A DNA stretch of 27,228 bases from Dialister sp. CAG:486 (lineage in GTDB: Bacteria; Bacillota; Negativicutes; Veillonellales; Dialisteraceae). The stretch's first letter is position 1. Every line of letters begins with the position of its first letter. The notes below the pieces were generated by a model. The model ran no database searches. It saw only the letters and a list, made by a program, of their open reading frames with translations, and was not told the origin of the DNA. The position numbers and the translations under genes are program-made. The stretch lies in the NCBI GenBank assembly GCA_000434475.1, contig FR879581.1, positions 1-27,228 of the forward strand, in the 5' to 3' direction. Shown here piece after piece: positions 7,443 through 17,076 of this stretch.

Positions 7443-9639
7443 CACACTCATCCTCCAAAATATCCTCTTTAATACCATAAGCGTTTTTGATTTCATAAAT
7501 TAAGGAATCCACTTCAAAAGGATTTTCGGCAATTCTTGCAAAATCAATCATTCGTGCCAATTCCCTCTTTGCTAGAGATCTCGCTGTCGCGATGTCTTCT
7601 TCTGCGTAACAGCTAATATCGTCAAGCGCAATCGGCAGCGTAATAAAATCATAGATTTTTGCAAACTGCTTTCCTCTATAAAGCCTTAGTACACGTCCTC
7701 TTCGCTGTACATACTCTTTTGGATTCGTACTGCTTGCTAAAATAAACGCTTTGTCAACGCTAGGGATATTCACGCCTTCATCCAAACAACGAATAGCTAT
7801 CAAAGCTTGAATGGAAACCCCCTCATCAAAGCTGGAAATGAGTTGCTTTCTCTTTTGTGCATTTTCTCGAGAAGTAAACTGGGCCACATTGATACCCATT
7901 TGATTTCCAAGAAGATGTGTTACTGCATCGATTTGACGCATTTCATCATCTGATGGCTTCCCCTCTACATAGTCATTGTCTTTCATGCTCGCAGACCCGC
8001 AGTACACAAGCATATGATTCTTGTCCTTGTAGTCTTCGATAGCTTCCCGTAACGCTTCTATTTTTCCTGATGCCGCCGCCACGAGTCGTGCACGTTTAAT
8101 TAAAATACTTTTCGCAGCTTCGGACAATTTTACCTTTCCGTGTTTTTTAGGGGATGCTGCTATCATTTGTCCAATTTTTCTTGTCAGCTCCGTATATACA
8201 GCCAGTTCATCCTCATTCAATGTGACAACTATCGGATAGTAGTAGTAAGGGGTCAACATTTCATTTCGAATGGCATCTTCCAAGGTGTACTCGATACACT
8301 TCTCTCCGAAATAAGTAAACAGTGCTTGCGTCCCCTCTTCATCACCGTGTCGCTCAATCGTAGCAGAAAGCGCCAAGCGATACTTCATGTTAGGCAGTAA
8401 AGCACGTTGTAAATTTTCAGATCCCAGATTGTGCGCTTCGTCTACTACCAATAAAGTATTACCTTTTAATCGCTTTAGTAAATCTTGTACATATTCTGTA
8501 GAGAAAGTCGCATTTGTTGTAACCATGCAAAAATGATGAGTAGACCCAAATTGATACCAGTTCACTCTATGTTTTAAACGTTTCTTCCAGTCCTTTTGCT
8601 CTGATGCAGAGTAACAAACAATTGGCTTCATCCCAAAAGCCTCTATATCTGTTTTCCACTGTTCAACAAGATGCTGGTAAGGGCACACGATAATTACGAC
8701 CAAGTCTTTTCCAAGTTTCTCATAGAGTTTACAGATTGCAGCGAGTGCCGTGTATGTTTTCCCCGTTCCGGTTGCCATATCAAAAATTCCACAGTAGTTC
8801 TGTTTTGCCCAATTCTCATAGGCCTGGTTTTGATAATCACGCATGTGTACCGTCTCGGGAATTTTAGGCTCTGTCGTCGGGAGTGGAGCAAACTGAGTTA
8901 CCACTATGTCTTCTTTCACTACTTTCTTCGGCTTTCTTGGATTTCCTTTAGTCAGTCTGTACTTTTGAATCATCTCTTCTTTTATATCTGGAAAAGACAA
9001 TACTTCCATCTGTTGTTCTTCATTATTCCAAATTCGTCGAAAAGCATTGGACTTTGCGCTTGCCCTTTTTCTCTCAAAATCATTTTTCCAACTGCAGAAA
9101 ACATCAATTGCTTCATAGTTATTCACAAGTGAATTCCCAGATTCATTCATGGAACCAGAAAAGGCAATTTGATTACCTTCTCTATCTTCCATGATTCCCA
9201 TTTTTTCGTGATACATTCCCATCGCGCTTTTCGATTTCACCATGGCAATCTTAATATCAAGGCAGCTGTAGGCGATCAAATTCACCAATAGGTCTAAGTG
9301 CCTCGCCTCCATATCATTGGCAGGAGCATTCAATTCTCGAAGCAATGCACCACGCACTACTTTTTGAACGGCTTCCGTATCTCGCTTCTGATAGCCTTTT
9401 TCAATAGCCTCCATATCCTGTGCCTGTAGGTGCGGCGATGCAATAAGCTGGATTTTCCCACCGTTCTCAGCCAAACTTTCTACACCCTCAGAAATTTGCG
9501 CTAAAACAGACGATGCAAAAAAACCGACAGCACGCTGATAAAGTATGGCCTCTTTTAGAACAGGGATATAAAAATTCTTTGCCACGTCAGTTGTCAATGA
9601 TCGATATTCAGGTTCAATTTGTAGCTCAGCAAAACTCAT
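7435..9639 (-). CDS. Phospholipase-D-like nuclease/SF2 helicase fusion, phosphorothioation-linked
   Basis: The 734-aa protein has an N-terminal PLD-like domain (about 15-185). It includes LIASPHL near 65-71, the HxK motif HEK at 144-146, and FSGSMNES at 160-167. An SF2 helicase core follows: motif I ATGTGKT (289-295), DEAH (400-403), SAT (425-427), CLDEGVNIPSVDKAF (618-632) and motif VI QRRGRVLR (645-652). Only one HKD-type motif is clear, so the nuclease half may need dimerisation or may be a binding domain. Proteins of this layout are known near DNA phosphorothioation loci as restriction components. It starts 9 nt after the cysteine desulfurase gene. The likely role is translocating on and damaging unmodified DNA; this is inference. 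Confidence 0.93.
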   Translation of the reverse strand: MSFAELQIEPEYRSLTTDVAKNFYIPVLKEAILYQRAVGFFASSVLAQISEGVESLAENGGKIQLIASPHLQAQDMEAIEKGYQKRDTEAVQKVVRGALLRELNAPANDMEARHLDLLVNLIAYSCLDIKIAMVKSKSAMGMYHEKMGIMEDREGNQIAFSGSMNESGNSLVNNYEAIDVFCSWKNDFERKRASAKSNAFRRIWNNEEQQMEVLSFPDIKEEMIQKYRLTKGNPRKPKKVVKEDIVVTQFAPLPTTEPKIPETVHMRDYQNQAYENWAKQNYCGIFDMATGTGKTYTALAAICKLYEKLGKDLVVIIVCPYQHLVEQWKTDIEAFGMKPIVCYSASEQKDWKKRLKHRVNWYQFGSTHHFCMVTTNATFSTEYVQDLLKRLKGNTLLVVDEAHNLGSENLQRALLPNMKYRLALSATIERHGDEEGTQALFTYFGEKCIEYTLEDAIRNEMLTPYYYYPIVVTLNEDELAVYTELTRKIGQMIAASPKKHGKVKLSEAAKSILIKRARLVAAASGKIEALREAIEDYKDKNHMLVYCGSASMKDNDYVEGKPSDDEMRQIDAVTHLLGNQMGINVAQFTSRENAQKRKQLISSFDEGVSIQALIAIRCLDEGVNIPSVDKAFILASSTNPKEYVQRRGRVLRLYRGKQFAKIYDFITLPIALDDISCYAEEDIATARSLAKRELARMIDFARIAENPFEVDSLIYEIKNAYGIKEDILEDECDE

Positions 9640-9648
9640 AGAATCACC

Positions 9649-10785
9649 TTAACTATTTTCTTCAATATATGTCAAAGCCTGCTCGAGTGCCTCAAAATCA
9701 TTTTCTTTTGTGAAATATCCAACGCTGAATCGAACCGTGCCTGCCGGAAATGTGCCAAGCGTTTTGTGTGCTAAAGGTGCACATTCCAGTCCTGTGCGAA
9801 CCGCGATTTCCAGTTCATCAAAGACATCCCCCATATTGTTAGGACTATATCCATCAAACACGCAGGAAACCACGCCTATGCAGTTTTCACGGTTTTTAGG
9901 GCCCACAATATGAATATTAGAGTGTCGCCCCAAAATCTGTAGCAGCTTCCGGTGATTGGCTTTTTCCACATCCATTATGTCAGTTTTATCAGCAAGCCAG
10001 GTCAGCGCTGCATGAAGTCCAGCCACCGCTTGAATATTTTGGCTTCCTGCTTCGTATCGATATGGAAGAATATCAGGCATCCCCTGATTAGCAGAATCAA
10101 CTCCCGTTCCCCCAAAAATGATTGGTTCAAGAGCGATTCCTTTTTTCTTTGCAAATCCAGCTATACCAAAGGGGCCATACAAGGTTTTATGCCCAGAAAA
10201 AACAGCGTAGTCAATATCATCGGATCCTGCGCGCAAAGAAATCAGTCCTGCCGATTGTGCCATATCCACCACAGTGATCGCATGATACTTTTTGGCTTCA
10301 GAAAAAACTTGCTCGATCGGTGCAATTAGTCCACAAACATTGCTAACATGACTCATAATCACCATATCCGGGTGTGTTTCATTAAACTGTTCTACGATTT
10401 TAGGAAAGTCCAATGTAAAGTCATCCTTGACTGGCAAAATTTTTACTACCACACTATCCGCAAAATGGTGCAGGATACGTGTGACAGAATTGTGTTCATA
10501 CGGTGATATATAAATCGTTCTAATGGAAGAATTAAAAGATCCTTGAATAATCATATTCAGCGCCAGTGTATCTGAAGGCGTAAAAATAATGTCCTTATTC
10601 TCACAGTCCAAAGTGCGCTGTAGCAATTGTCTCGTTTCCGCCATCATTCGGCTAGCTTCGGCGGCTAACATATACTGCCCTCGTCCTGCATTTCCTCCAT
10701 ACGCACGATAAAAAGTGTCCATGAACTGATATACTTCTTCTGGTTTGGGAAATGTTGTAGCTGCGTTATCAAAGTAAACAGACAT
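9649..10785 (-). CDS. sspA: Cysteine desulfurase of the phosphorothioation system (SspA/DndA-like)
   Basis: The 378-aa PLP-dependent class V aminotransferase takes sulfur from L-cysteine as an enzyme persulfide. The start FDNAATTFPKP is typical. H98, D174 and the PLP lysine K200 in SGHKTLYGP are present, and the catalytic cysteine sits in GLECAPLAHK (C335). Its closest general resemblance is to the CsdB/IscS-like group that includes DndA. It is preceded by AAGGAGG and lies 11 nt after the large ATPase gene. This places it in the Ssp-type operon rather than with iron-sulfur assembly genes, so sulfur for DNA backbone modification is the likely product. A housekeeping desulfurase role cannot be excluded by sequence alone. 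Confidence 0.92.
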   Translation of the reverse strand: MSVYFDNAATTFPKPEEVYQFMDTFYRAYGGNAGRGQYMLAAEASRMMAETRQLLQRTLDCENKDIIFTPSDTLALNMIIQGSFNSSIRTIYISPYEHNSVTRILHHFADSVVVKILPVKDDFTLDFPKIVEQFNETHPDMVIMSHVSNVCGLIAPIEQVFSEAKKYHAITVVDMAQSAGLISLRAGSDDIDYAVFSGHKTLYGPFGIAGFAKKKGIALEPIIFGGTGVDSANQGMPDILPYRYEAGSQNIQAVAGLHAALTWLADKTDIMDVEKANHRKLLQILGRHSNIHIVGPKNRENCIGVVSCVFDGYSPNNMGDVFDELEIAVRTGLECAPLAHKTLGTFPAGTVRFSVGYFTKENDFEALEQALTYIEENS

Positions 10786-10796
10786 CGATTTCCTCC

Positions 10797-13700
10797 TTAC
10801 AATAGTTTTTCCAAAAGATCCATCAGTACCTGCCGCTTTTCTTGTGGAGTAATGGACTGCCCCATTTCTTCGATAGAGCTTTCAATATCGTTGTACAGTA
10901 ATTTGGCTTTCTTGCTATAAACTTCTCGTTTGAAAGTTTTTCGTTCCTGCTTCCCATTGCTGTCGCAGAACAAAACCTCATAAAAGTCTTTTGCAAGTAT
11001 TTGTCTCTTGGTAGTTGCAACATCAGCCTGTGCTTTTGCATAATCTAAGATGGATCGGCTGTACCTTCTCAAATTGCCGGTAAAAATCAGAGCCGTATCA
11101 TTATTCCAGTCTTTAATTCGTAAGCTGGTCATTGCGTGCGCTAAACGATTTATTAAAGCATACTCATCATTTCCTGGCTCTGAAACCACTTGCAAAAGTC
11201 GTTCTGCATTATCTGGATACAGAAATGTTTTAGCAGAATCTGGCAATTGTTCAAACCACTGTTGGCAGATGGAAAGCAGTGATGCTCTATGATTACTAAG
11301 CGGCATCAGTATATCTTTCGATTCCTGAATAAGTACATCAGATAAGGAAATCTCAACGGAATCAAAGAAAAACTTCGCGGATTTAACATCATCAAATACA
11401 TCGAGAGTAAACTTTTCATAGCCAAAAATCGCTGGAATTTTTTCGAACAAAATTTTTTGTGCGCCTATCCCCGTTTGATTCATCAAAGTTATGAATTTAG
11501 TGTATGCCACCGGTACATTTTCAAAATGTCCTTTCCCTTTATAGGCTTTCTTGATTTCCTTCACGTATTTAGGAAGTGATAGATACCAGCGATGCATAGA
11601 CTGTGCAATGCTGCCATACCCATCCATGTGTGCCTGCTCCTGTGAATAATCAGAAAAGAGTTCTTTCATCTTACCAATAAATTTTTCTTTATCCTGATCC
11701 CACTGCTCTAACAGCAAGAAATACTTTTCAGGATTATTGTTAATTCTTGTAAAGGTATTTGCCTCAAAAGGGCACTCCATGCCCAATTTGTCAGAAAGAA
11801 TTACATGCCCTTGATATGCTTTCATTGCAATAACCAAGAAAATAGGAAGCACGCCTTTTCGCATACCGATCCCATTTGTTTTCCCTGTCAAAGAATCATA
11901 CAATTCTTTCAAGGGTCGTTTTTTCCCCAGTCCACTCTCGATAAAATCACAGATTATGGAGAAGACTCGGGATATTTGCGTATCTTCAGGTACCAAACAA
12001 ATTTCTGGTACCGATTCCAGATTCTTCAGTATTCCAGTATTCACCAATGAGCTGCGCAGAAAAGAAATCTCTTGTCCAGATCCAGACAGTCCAAAGCCCG
12101 GTCGCTGGAAGTCCCTGATGATGCCATTCAGCAGTTTTTCCCTACTATGAATAGCCATCGATGTCAATTCATTCTTATTGAGCATTTCGTTATTGATGAT
12201 GGGCGTCTCGGGATACACTTTTTCACAAATACTCGATAAAAGCTCACTAAAATTGGATTTACGGTAAAGTCGCTCCTGCTTTCCATCATAGAAATAGTCA
12301 GTTTTTTCATATTCAGGATGCAGAAAAGCAGCAATATAATCATGCATCACTTCCATTAAGTCCTGGTAAATGATGTCATACTCATCAAAAAGCGCCAGAT
12401 CTTCTTCTGCCTGCCTACGCAAAAGGCTAACCGCATCAAATTCTCTGCATAAAGCGGCTAAGTTTTTCACCGGCCGATGAATCGAGAAAACAGTCGTTGT
12501 CCTCCCTCGTGAAGCGGCTATAACCGCTTTCTCCAAGTCTGTTGCATCCATTTCTCTAGATGGAATGACCGCATATAAGGTACCATCAGCACTGTTTTCA
12601 TCCAAAATGGTTTTCAACTTGTTGCTATCTATAAATTGAAAAGCGAAAAAGCGAACCATGGCATGATCGTCATTGTAGCGGGTTGGATAGCAATAGGGCT
12701 CCAAGTTGATCTGATTTAAAATATCCGCTGTAGTAAATTTGCTTCTTCTAAGCTCTGTCTTCCTGATTTCATCGAAAACATTTATACCTACATTTTCTTT
12801 AATTTTTAGATAAGCATTGCTTCGTTTGAGGTAAATAATACACTTTTGCTTGATTAACTGCTGAATGGCTTCCTCTATATCTACTTTGTCATATTCACAG
12901 TACACATGAAAAAGCATATCAACAGTAGGCGCAATGCATTCAAATTGACCAAGGACATAAACTAATGCGATCGTTTTCACTATTTTCGCTTGCAGATCCG
13001 TCAAAGAATGTTCATGCAGAACACGCGCTGTGAGTTTATATAAACGATTGACATCGGTTGTATATGCTTCTTTCCGCATTTGCGGCTCAAAATAGTCATA
13101 CAAAACGTCAGGAGTAATCAATAGAAAATCAGCTGTATTCTTCTGTAAAACATGCGGAAGTGTATAATAGTCACTACCTGCCAAAAAGGTAAACATCGTT
13201 CTTTCATTTTGCGCTAGCAACTCTGAGAGTCTAGGCAGTATAAAAGTTGACACCGGATGCAATGGGTATCCACCGTAGATGATCTGTCTAATCTCCCCCT
13301 GATCACAATCCTTAAACAAGGTGCTATGTGTATAGATGTTTTCTAGAAATTCAAAACGCAATTGATTCTTTTTCTGGAAATCAAGCCACAACTGAGGAGA
13401 TTTTCGAATAGCATGAGAAATAACTTCATACGTCTGCTTATAATCACTCTGCATAACAACATGCGCAAATCTTTCAGATACACCTCTCCAGCCATCCACC
13501 TTCTGCTTAGGTAGCTGGTCGATATAGTTTTCAATTTCTTTATGCAGAATCAACAGCAGGTGAAGCTGCTGACGTCCGCTTCTGCAGCATTTTTCAGCAA
13601 AATCTTGAAGCATTTTCACATCTCCCGCTGAGGCGGTTGTGATATTTGCTTCCAAATATTTGCTAAACTCATCGTAGACAACATAAATCCCGCTATATCC

Positions 13701-14402
13701 TTTTTCGGCCAATTTCTGATTGACATAATCAAAAATTTCAACCACATTAAAGCCGGAAAAAGGATTAAACTCGCTACCTGCTGTTAATGCAGGGTATAAT
13801 TCTACAAATTTCTTGTAGCTAGCCACATCATACTGGGTCAGTTTTTCCACAAAAATAGAAACAGGCTGTTCCAACAACTTTTGCAATTCCTGATAAGTCA
13901 CAGGAAACTTTTCTTTCCATAGCTCAATCATATGAGTTGCTGCCTTAAAATGTGTGTCTGGCATGAGATCGGACAAGCCATTATACTGCAGAGTCTTATA
14001 CAGTGCAGATAAAAATGACTGCGTCATGCTATCGCTATTCCCATCGATTACAACAGGAAGCAGCTTTTTATCCGAATTCAGATACTGCATCACATACTCA
14101 TACAAATCTGGGTTAGTACTCTGAATCTTTTCAAGCAACGAATGATACAGACTGATTTTCTTAGAAAATAGAATGGACAAAATCACCAGTACAATATGTG
14201 ACTTTCCACGTCCATAAGCACCGATCAAAAATCGGGCTCTACGAGTAGAACGTTCATCTGTACTGAGTATAATGTCTTCCAAAAGCCCGATGGCCTCCCG
14301 TGTAGGAATTAAGCTTTTTATCTTTTGCGGATTATTCAGATCATAAGCAATATTGACGGATGTCTGAAATCCTTTCTCTATCATAATCAATGAATCATTC
14401 AT
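10797..14402 (-). CDS. sspC: Large P-loop ATPase, SspC-like
   Basis: I set the start at the ATG at 14402, which has GGTGGAG 6 nt upstream. A TTG five codons earlier also lies in frame but overlaps that ribosome-binding site. The 1201-aa product has Walker A GAYGRGKSH at about 61-69 and Walker B IYVVYDEF at about 239-246. A long C-terminal region is largely helical with no second nucleotide-binding site visible. The general layout resembles the large ATPases of BREX (BrxC/PglY) and of Ssp systems. The neighbours decide for SspC: a DUF4007 gene upstream and a cysteine desulfurase downstream, with no pglZ or brxL. SspC is thought to provide ATP-driven DNA engagement for modification. Its reading frame is intact. 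Confidence 0.85.
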   Translation of the reverse strand: MNDSLIMIEKGFQTSVNIAYDLNNPQKIKSLIPTREAIGLLEDIILSTDERSTRRARFLIGAYGRGKSHIVLVILSILFSKKISLYHSLLEKIQSTNPDLYEYVMQYLNSDKKLLPVVIDGNSDSMTQSFLSALYKTLQYNGLSDLMPDTHFKAATHMIELWKEKFPVTYQELQKLLEQPVSIFVEKLTQYDVASYKKFVELYPALTAGSEFNPFSGFNVVEIFDYVNQKLAEKGYSGIYVVYDEFSKYLEANITTASAGDVKMLQDFAEKCCRSGRQQLHLLLILHKEIENYIDQLPKQKVDGWRGVSERFAHVVMQSDYKQTYEVISHAIRKSPQLWLDFQKKNQLRFEFLENIYTHSTLFKDCDQGEIRQIIYGGYPLHPVSTFILPRLSELLAQNERTMFTFLAGSDYYTLPHVLQKNTADFLLITPDVLYDYFEPQMRKEAYTTDVNRLYKLTARVLHEHSLTDLQAKIVKTIALVYVLGQFECIAPTVDMLFHVYCEYDKVDIEEAIQQLIKQKCIIYLKRSNAYLKIKENVGINVFDEIRKTELRRSKFTTADILNQINLEPYCYPTRYNDDHAMVRFFAFQFIDSNKLKTILDENSADGTLYAVIPSREMDATDLEKAVIAASRGRTTTVFSIHRPVKNLAALCREFDAVSLLRRQAEEDLALFDEYDIIYQDLMEVMHDYIAAFLHPEYEKTDYFYDGKQERLYRKSNFSELLSSICEKVYPETPIINNEMLNKNELTSMAIHSREKLLNGIIRDFQRPGFGLSGSGQEISFLRSSLVNTGILKNLESVPEICLVPEDTQISRVFSIICDFIESGLGKKRPLKELYDSLTGKTNGIGMRKGVLPIFLVIAMKAYQGHVILSDKLGMECPFEANTFTRINNNPEKYFLLLEQWDQDKEKFIGKMKELFSDYSQEQAHMDGYGSIAQSMHRWYLSLPKYVKEIKKAYKGKGHFENVPVAYTKFITLMNQTGIGAQKILFEKIPAIFGYEKFTLDVFDDVKSAKFFFDSVEISLSDVLIQESKDILMPLSNHRASLLSICQQWFEQLPDSAKTFLYPDNAERLLQVVSEPGNDEYALINRLAHAMTSLRIKDWNNDTALIFTGNLRRYSRSILDYAKAQADVATTKRQILAKDFYEVLFCDSNGKQERKTFKREVYSKKAKLLYNDIESSIEEMGQSITPQEKRQVLMDLLEKLL

Positions 14403-14420
14403 AAAAATCTCCACCAATCA

Positions 14421-14443
14421 GATAGCCGGGTAAATCGGCTATC
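14421..14443 (-). repeat. 8-bp inverted repeat spanning the sspB stop codon
   Basis: GATAGCCG (14421-14428) and CGGCTATC (14436-14443) form a perfect 8-bp stem with a 7-nt loop. The sspB stop codon TAG lies inside the upstream arm on the transcript. It lacks a T-run, so it is unlikely to be a full terminator. An mRNA-processing or stability element between sspB and sspC is possible. Confidence 0.5.
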
Positions 14444-15314
14444 GTAAATTTTTATAGTAATTTTCAACGCATTTCTGGGCTGTCAGTTCTTTAGAAATCT
14501 GCACCACATCCAAGCCAGCTGTGCGAATAATCCTTACGTAGCCCCGCGCTTCGGCCAAGCTTAAAATGCCCATCAAAGTGATCGTATCAAGGTTAAATAA
14601 TTTCCCTGGAAATCCCTCCCCGCTTAAAATGCGTTGAAGGGATACCTCTGTGCGTTCTCCTGCACTCTCAAGAATGGAAGCAACCAAAACGGCTGGATCG
14701 ATAGAATCCTTTCTCGGGATCATCCTTCTGTAAATACGATTTTTAACGTTTTGAATATCAAGTAATCCCAATTCCCCTAAAGGACAGTCCATATTATCTT
14801 CTGGTTTAGCCTTTTGTGGATTTAGCTTATATCGGGGTATATAGGTATTGATAATGCAATTAAAATCATCTTCCAGTGAACGATTGGATACTTCTTCCCC
14901 ATGTGCTCGCACAAAATTAGTTACCCCAGCAATAAAATCATCTTTCGTGAATTCACGCAGTGGGAAGATATTAAAAAAATAGTACCATGAAGTAGCCATT
15001 TCTTTTGAAGTGCTCAATTTATAGTGCAAAAGCCATAGCGTTCCCAATTCTTCAATATAGGGATCTTCTCTTGCAATAATATTCCCGAATACAGTAAATT
15101 GCTGCGTTCTTTGCTTAGAACGAACTTCTTCCGTTAGCCCAGTAGCTTGCAACCAATATCGCAGGGATTTGACCATCACAGAACCTATTCCCAAAACATC
15201 CATGGGATTGACCGAGCGGTCAGAAAACAATCCCGGCATCTTCTTTACGTTTTTGATTCCTTTGTTTAGCCATCCTTTTCGGATAAAGAATGTTTCATGA
15301 CCACGAAATTTCAT
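14439..15314 (-). CDS. sspB: DUF4007 family protein, SspB-like
   Basis: The 291-aa protein opens with the DUF4007 signature pattern RGHETFFIRKGWLNKGI (residues 4-20). It continues with MDVLGIGSVMVKSLRYWL (38-55) and a predicted winged-helix-rich C-terminus (LLDIQNVKNRIYRR, then SILESAG, then GILSLAEARGYVRI). From memory of the published Ssp systems, SspB carries DUF4007 and is reported to act as a DNA nicking or binding component of single-strand phosphorothioation. I cannot check that here. The ATG lies 3 nt past the sspD stop, so it is co-translated with sspD. No catalytic residues can be assigned from sequence alone. Confidence 0.88.
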   Translation of the reverse strand: MKFRGHETFFIRKGWLNKGIKNVKKMPGLFSDRSVNPMDVLGIGSVMVKSLRYWLQATGLTEEVRSKQRTQQFTVFGNIIAREDPYIEELGTLWLLHYKLSTSKEMATSWYYFFNIFPLREFTKDDFIAGVTNFVRAHGEEVSNRSLEDDFNCIINTYIPRYKLNPQKAKPEDNMDCPLGELGLLDIQNVKNRIYRRMIPRKDSIDPAVLVASILESAGERTEVSLQRILSGEGFPGKLFNLDTITLMGILSLAEARGYVRIIRTAGLDVVQISKELTAQKCVENYYKNLR

Positions 15315-15317
15315 AAT

Positions 15318-17072
15318 TTACTCCTGCTTTGTTAAAAGATACTTTTCCATCATGCAACCGCCACGAATATATTTAGCAGTTACACATCTTAGACAGTGAA
15401 CACATCGATCTGAATTGATATAATATCCATCGTTTCTAACAGAAATAGCCCCCGCCTGACAAACAGATTCGCACTTTAAGCATTTACGGCATGCATTATA
15501 TTTTCTAACCTGATAAGCTACCTTTGCCTGCAAATCTTCATGGGATTCCACGTTTAGCGTTTGAATCTTTACAGCGTATTCAAATCCATTCTGATTAAAA
15601 GGCTGTATAGATAAAATCGGAACTTTCGTGCGTGAATCCAAAACCAATGTCTCATGTATCAGCTTACGCCCCAATTCAGGAGCAAGAATGCCGAATGGAA
15701 CCATCATATTCAAAAATTCATCCGTAAAGGGACGGACCAGACTATAAATCTTCGCGTGTTCTTCAGATGTACAATTGGTGAATTTGATTTTTACATCCTC
15801 TGCAGCTCGAAGCCCATTTCCTCCTTGCCGCGCCTTCCACATCCCAGAATCAACATATTCTTCAGCATCCGGCTTTCCTATTTTCTTTGCAAAATTGACT
15901 AAAAAATCACGCCATTGTTTCGCTTGTTCTGGCATATAAATCTTCGAAAGGAATTGTGCTCGAATATTATTATTAGGGCATAACCAACAACCCACCCGAT
16001 CATATCCAAGTCGATAAGCATCATTGAAATCCACTCTCTCAGACAGCAAATAGAGCCAAATATCCAAATCTTTCCAAAAGAAGATGGGTGACGCCACTAC
16101 CTGTTTCTGAATTTTGATGTGACTTGAGGTATCTTCCATTCTTCTGTATTTGCTTCGACTTACAGACTCTACCTTACGAATTCCATAAAAGGTAAGTACT
16201 TTCTTATTTCGATAAAAACGATTCAAAATTCGCGTAATCGGCCCTGTTTTAAACATAAAGCAACACCACCTCATCATTCTTGCAGGCGGGCCTATGTCCG
16301 ATGCAACATCCATAAACTGCTGATCGTTATTTCTTGCTACTTTAAAAATAGCATCTTGGTGATGGGCTCTATATCGCTTTGCATAGGAAATGGTAGACGG
16401 AAACTCCAATGTTGTGTCGCCAAATATATGCACCAAACTTGGATTTCCAAGTGCCTTGGTTACAATATCTGCAGTAACCGTAGAATCTTTTCCACCTGAA
16501 AACGATAAAACGATCTGTTCTTCATCAAACCGTTGGGCAGCAGACCGTATAAAACGCACCGCTTCATCTTTTATATAGTTAAGCCTTTCCTGATTCGCCT
16601 GCACAAATAAATCCATATATTTCTGGAATGATGCATATGCGTTTTTATTATTAAACCCACGTATGCTCCGATTATCAGCCGATAAGTATTGTCTTAAAAT
16701 ATTTCCAATTACTTCAGCGTTTCTATCACGATATACACGGCTTGCTATGGAAATAACCTTTCCGTCAACAAAGTATCGATTGTTCTCCGCCCATACGGAT
16801 TTAGTCATCCATTCGTAAGGACGAATTCCTAAAAGAAGCTCAACCAATAAACGCTCTTCAGGGAAAACTGGTCGTAAATCCTTGCTCAGATATTTGATTG
16901 TATCCCCGCAAATCGGACAATCTTTATGATCGAACTCTTTCTTCTCAACAATGATAGGTATCTTGCAATGCTCACACCAAAAAACTTCTCTATCAATATC
17001 TTTCTCAGTAAGCGCACCACAAGTGGGGCAAATTTTTTCTGTTGTTTCAAGATTACAAACCTTGCACCACAT
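15318..17072 (-). CDS. sspD: PAPS-reductase-like sulfur transferase with zinc-ribbon and ferredoxin domains, SspD-like
   Basis: The 584-aa protein has three parts. The N-terminus carries four CxxC pairs (C3/C6, C15/C18, C33/C36, C52/C55), consistent with two zinc ribbons. The centre is an ATP-pyrophosphatase domain with the PP-loop SFSGGKDS at 190-197. It has cysteines at RWCC (C270, C271) and GCWLC (C362, C365), which could hold an iron-sulfur cluster as reported for DndC. The C-terminus is ferredoxin-like, with CRKCLKCESVC (528-538), CVHCLRC (557-563) and C573. The protein probably adenylates the DNA backbone and receives sulfur from SspA. It is first in the operon. AGGAGA precedes the ATG by 6 nt, but that site lies inside a long inverted repeat (17077-17154). 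Confidence is high for the family and moderate for the Ssp assignment. Confidence 0.9.
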   Translation of the reverse strand: MWCKVCNLETTEKICPTCGALTEKDIDREVFWCEHCKIPIIVEKKEFDHKDCPICGDTIKYLSKDLRPVFPEERLLVELLLGIRPYEWMTKSVWAENNRYFVDGKVISIASRVYRDRNAEVIGNILRQYLSADNRSIRGFNNKNAYASFQKYMDLFVQANQERLNYIKDEAVRFIRSAAQRFDEEQIVLSFSGGKDSTVTADIVTKALGNPSLVHIFGDTTLEFPSTISYAKRYRAHHQDAIFKVARNNDQQFMDVASDIGPPARMMRWCCFMFKTGPITRILNRFYRNKKVLTFYGIRKVESVSRSKYRRMEDTSSHIKIQKQVVASPIFFWKDLDIWLYLLSERVDFNDAYRLGYDRVGCWLCPNNNIRAQFLSKIYMPEQAKQWRDFLVNFAKKIGKPDAEEYVDSGMWKARQGGNGLRAAEDVKIKFTNCTSEEHAKIYSLVRPFTDEFLNMMVPFGILAPELGRKLIHETLVLDSRTKVPILSIQPFNQNGFEYAVKIQTLNVESHEDLQAKVAYQVRKYNACRKCLKCESVCQAGAISVRNDGYYINSDRCVHCLRCVTAKYIRGGCMMEKYLLTKQE

Positions 17073-17076
17073 ATTT

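Noticed and set aside
3190..17072. Operon as a BREX system
   Set aside because: The large ATPase and PAPS-reductase-like gene recall some BREX types, but pglZ, brxL, brxA/brxB and a methyltransferase are absent. A DUF4007 gene and a cysteine desulfurase are present.
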